A stretch of 5,428 nucleotides of DNA, from positions 1 through 5,428 of the forward strand of contig JAJZOT010000140.1 of assembly GCA_021847855.1 (NCBI GenBank). The letters are read 5' to 3'. This document shows positions 5,249 to 5,428 of this stretch, in pieces. This stretch comes from Thermoplasmata archaeon (GTDB lineage: Archaea > Thermoplasmatota > Thermoplasmata > Thermoplasmatales > Thermoplasmataceae). The notes under the pieces were generated by a model. The model ran no database searches and was not told where the DNA came from. It worked only from the letters and a program-made list of their open reading frames with translations. The position numbers and the translations under genes were made by a program. Numbering within the stretch: position 1 is the stretch's first letter; each line of letters begins with the position of its first letter.

Positions 5249-5428
5249 AGCCGATTAGTTTATTCTTGCGTGTTTGACGCTTTTGAAGATCATTTGATTA
5301 ATACAAAATCAAAATCTCCTTTACAAAAAAAATTCACAAATGTCCAATAAAGAACTCCTTAATTGTCTAAAAGATTATAGCTTAATTTTCACTTCGAAAA
5401 CCTTTAGCTGGGATAAGCTCTGAAATCA
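5249..5428. other. AT-rich intergenic end of the window
   Basis: No convincing gene is seen here. The only frame of note is 27 codons at 5340-5423 (+), reading MSNKELLNCLKDYSLIF, then TSKTFSWDKL. It has no clear TATA box or ribosome binding site, so it is not called as a gene. No tRNA-like or CRISPR-like pattern is visible. Confidence 0.4.

Overview
The window looks like chromosomal DNA of an archaeon, most probably from the Thermoplasmatales or close relatives. The reasons are: arginine written almost only as AGA/AGG; frequent ATA isoleucine codons; starts preceded about 30 bases upstream by archaeal TATA-like boxes with little or no leader; a few starts with a GGAG/GAGGTGA-type ribosome binding site; and gene families typical of Euryarchaeota, such as the RNA 2',3'-cyclic phosphodiesterase ThpR. 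The exact genus cannot be read from the sequence.

Layout, left to right. (1) 78-1346 (+) is an intact DEAD-box RNA helicase with a basic, Gln/Asn/Ser-rich tail. (2) 1563-1832 (+) is a small conserved-looking protein of unknown function. It meets tail to tail, with a 13-base overlap, (3) thpR at 1820-2344 (-). ThpR starts in an ATGA overlap with (4) a doubtful 63-codon frame at 2341-2532 (-), which has a good promoter placed for leaderless translation. (5) 2557-2819 (-) holds what I read as a broken gene: two protein-like segments in different frames directly behind (6) a single-domain ChrB-like protein at 2816-3283 (-), with which it probably formed an operon. (7) 3284-3746 is an AT-rich intergenic region between divergent genes. 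It contains the chrB-like promoter, a possible 25-codon ORF with its own TATA box and strong ribosome binding site, and a perfect 16-base palindrome just before (8) 3747-5189 (+), a GltD-type flavin/iron-sulfur oxidoreductase. (9) 5190-5428 is AT-rich with no convincing gene.

The genes do not form one pathway. The helicase and ThpR both act on RNA; the ChrB-like protein points to chromate or oxyanion stress; the GltD-like protein is an electron-transfer flavoprotein whose partner is not in the window. No CRISPR array, transposase, tRNA or rRNA was seen. The points most worth a second look are the broken gene behind the chrB-like gene, the small ORF with complete start signals at 3586, and the palindrome upstream of the oxidoreductase.
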